Positions 62,836-64,000 of a stretch of DNA of 64,000 bases are shown here, piece after piece. Position 1 is the first letter of the stretch. Each line of letters opens with the position of its first letter. Source of the DNA: Flavobacterium commune (GTDB taxonomy: Bacteria; Bacteroidota; Bacteroidia; Flavobacteriales; Flavobacteriaceae); the NCBI RefSeq assembly GCF_001857965.1, contig NZ_CP017774.1, positions 1,798,001 to 1,862,000 of the forward strand. Reading direction: 5' to 3'. Under the pieces are notes generated by a model. The model was not told the DNA's origin. It searched no databases and saw nothing but the letters and a program-made list of their open reading frames with translations. The position numbers and the translations under genes were made by a program.

Positions 62836-64000
62836 TTATATCTTTTTTCGCATTCTTGCTACCGGAATATCGAGTTGTTCGCGGTATTTGGCAATAGTTC
62901 TTCGGGCAATAGGATAGCCTTTTTCTTTTAATAATTCGGCTAGTTGGTCGTCAGGAAGTGGTTTTTTCTTGTCTTCTTCTTCAATAATATTCTGAAGTAT
63001 TTTTTTAATTTCCAAAGTTGAAACATCTTCACCCTGGTCGTTTTTCATTGCTTCCGAGAAAAATTCCTTAATCAGTTTTGTACCATAAGGCGTTTCTACA
63101 TATTTGCTGTTGGCCACACGGGAAACTGTAGAAATGTCAAGTCCTACAATGTCGGCAATGTCTTTTAGAATCATTGGTTTTAACTTGGTTTCGTCACCAT
63201 CAAAGAAATATTCTTCCTGATAGTGCATGATGGCGTTCATGGTTACAAACAATGTTTCCTGGCGTTGTTTGATAGCATCGATGAACCATTTGGCCGAATC
63301 TAGTTTTTGTTTGATAAACTGAACGGCTTCTTTTTGAGAATTCGATTTGTCTCTTGAAGCCTTGTAGGTTTGCATCATTTCCTGATAATCCTTAGAAACG
63401 TGTAACGAAGGTGCATTTCGACCGTTTAAGGTTAGTTCGAGTTCATTATCAATAATTCGAATGGCAAAATCCGGAACCACATTTTCAGTGATTTTATTGT
63501 TTCCTGTAAAACCGCCTCCCGGTTTTGGATTCAGTTTTTCAATTTCGTAAATCGCTTTTTTCAATTGCTCATTCGAAACGTTGTATTTCTGGATGAGTTT
63601 GTCGTAATGTTTTTTGGTAAAAGCATCAAATTGATTTTCGATAATGTCTGCAGCTAATTCAACCGAATCTGTAGGTGTTTTGTGTTTTAGTTGCAATAAT
63701 AGACATTCCTGTAAATCGCGAGCGCCCACACCTGAAGGTTCTAATTGGTGAATGACCTGCAACATACGTTCTACCATGTATTCATCGGTGTAAATTCCCT
63801 GAGTAAATGCCATATCATCTACCATATCGGGAATGCTTCTGCGGATGTAACCCATGTCATCAATACTGCCCACCAAAAATTCGGCAATCTCTCTTTCGTG
63901 ATCGTCGAGAATAAAAGTATTTAATTGATTGATTAAATCCTGATGAAAACTGATAGGTGCCGCTAGTGGCGATTCGCGCGATTCATCGTCGTCACTGTAA
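62836..64000 (-). CDS. rpoN: RNA polymerase sigma-54 factor, partial
   Basis: About 388 codons are visible; the N-terminus lies beyond the right edge. The open frame continues past the first internal start to YSDDDESRESPLAAP at the window end, so the 346-aa reading is not the true start. Core-binding domain (FLVGSIDDMGYIRRSI, then VGARDLQECLLLQLKHK), HTH (DISTVSRVANSKYV) and the RpoN box ARRTIAKYREQL near the C-terminus are clear. It pairs functionally with the sigma-54 activator at 40455. Confidence 0.95.
   Translation of the reverse strand, partial: YSDDDESRESPLAAPISFHQDLINQLNTFILDDHEREIAEFLVGSIDDMGYIRRSIPDMVDDMAFTQGIYTDEYMVERMLQVIHQLEPSGVGARDLQECLLLQLKHKTPTDSVELAADIIENQFDAFTKKHYDKLIQKYNVSNEQLKKAIYEIEKLNPKPGGGFTGNNKITENVVPDFAIRIIDNELELTLNGRNAPSLHVSKDYQEMMQTYKASRDKSNSQKEAVQFIKQKLDSAKWFIDAIKQRQETLFVTMNAIMHYQEEYFFDGDETKLKPMILKDIADIVGLDISTVSRVANSKYVETPYGTKLIKEFFSEAMKNDQGEDVSTLEIKKILQNIIEEEDKKKPLPDDQLAELLKEKGYPIARRTIAKYREQLDIPVARMRKKI

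Overview
The window looks like a chromosomal segment of a Flavobacteriaceae bacterium, most probably Flavobacterium. The DNA is AT-rich. Start codons mostly lack Shine-Dalgarno sequences. Many genes are preceded by the Bacteroidetes-type -7 box TAnnTTTG, several with a TTTG/TTG -33 box. Gene content fits: SusC-like porin, GH97 alpha-glucosidase beside a DUF6377 regulator, three-gene sdhCAB, DUF177-rpmF-fabH-accB-accC, a mevalonate-type HMG-CoA synthase, PID-CTERM and OmpA/TSP3 envelope proteins, HopJ-like protein and sigma-54.

Layout. 1-3.8 kb: 5' end of a SusC-like gene, a 0.7-kb gap, thiL, and a convergent DinB / WYL-regulator pair. 3.8-9.6 kb: a small VapBC-like toxin-antitoxin pair beside lepA, then dusB, a small membrane protein, and rbfA with a LolC/E-type permease. 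9.7-18.2 kb: AddA-like helicase-nuclease, OmpA/TSP3 porin, AddB-like nuclease, alpha/beta hydrolase. 18.4-25 kb: unknown small protein, ferritin, cyanase, an AbiH-like defence gene broken at a 12-A tract, aminopeptidase P, HMG-CoA synthase. 25-33 kb: sdhCAB, an unknown polytopic membrane protein, a nitrilase-family amidase, an Ig-like lipoprotein, methylmalonyl-CoA epimerase. 33-40.4 kb: a CAT-anticodon tRNA, a PID-CTERM-like protein, ribE, pdxA, the DUF177-L32-FabH-AccBC lipid cluster, two tandem PepSY-like proteins. 40.4-52.2 kb: sigma-54 response regulator facing a hybrid kinase with HPt, S9 peptidase, MtgA, LpxR-like protein, DUF6377 regulator, GH97. 52.2-64 kb: a tRNA-Ala / GIY-YIG / tRNA-remnant unit, enoyl-CoA hydratase, queD, lpxH, MFS exporter, recJ, hopJ, rsmI, an acidic protein, tdk, a glycine-zipper lipoprotein and the 3' part of rpoN.

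Most of the window is core metabolism. The unexpected structure is in the gaps. (1) Four accessory genes or pairs (VapBC, AbiH, an unknown membrane protein, a GIY-YIG nuclease) each sit between two copies of a host gene's 3' end, terminator or tRNA half. This suggests a shared mode of cargo entry that restores the host 3' end. (2) Eight intergenic arrays each have about five degenerate 7-nt units. Their unit sequence varies, but length and period stay the same. Unit number differs between duplicated copies at lepA and perhaps at the AbiH locus. (3) A roughly 80-bp palindromic repeat occurs twice with conserved flanks and different, still self-complementary, stems. (4) The AbiH reading frame is restored by one extra A in a 12-A tract, which makes it a candidate for phase variation or slippage.

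All calls come from reading the sequence and recalling families. No database or folding calculation was run.
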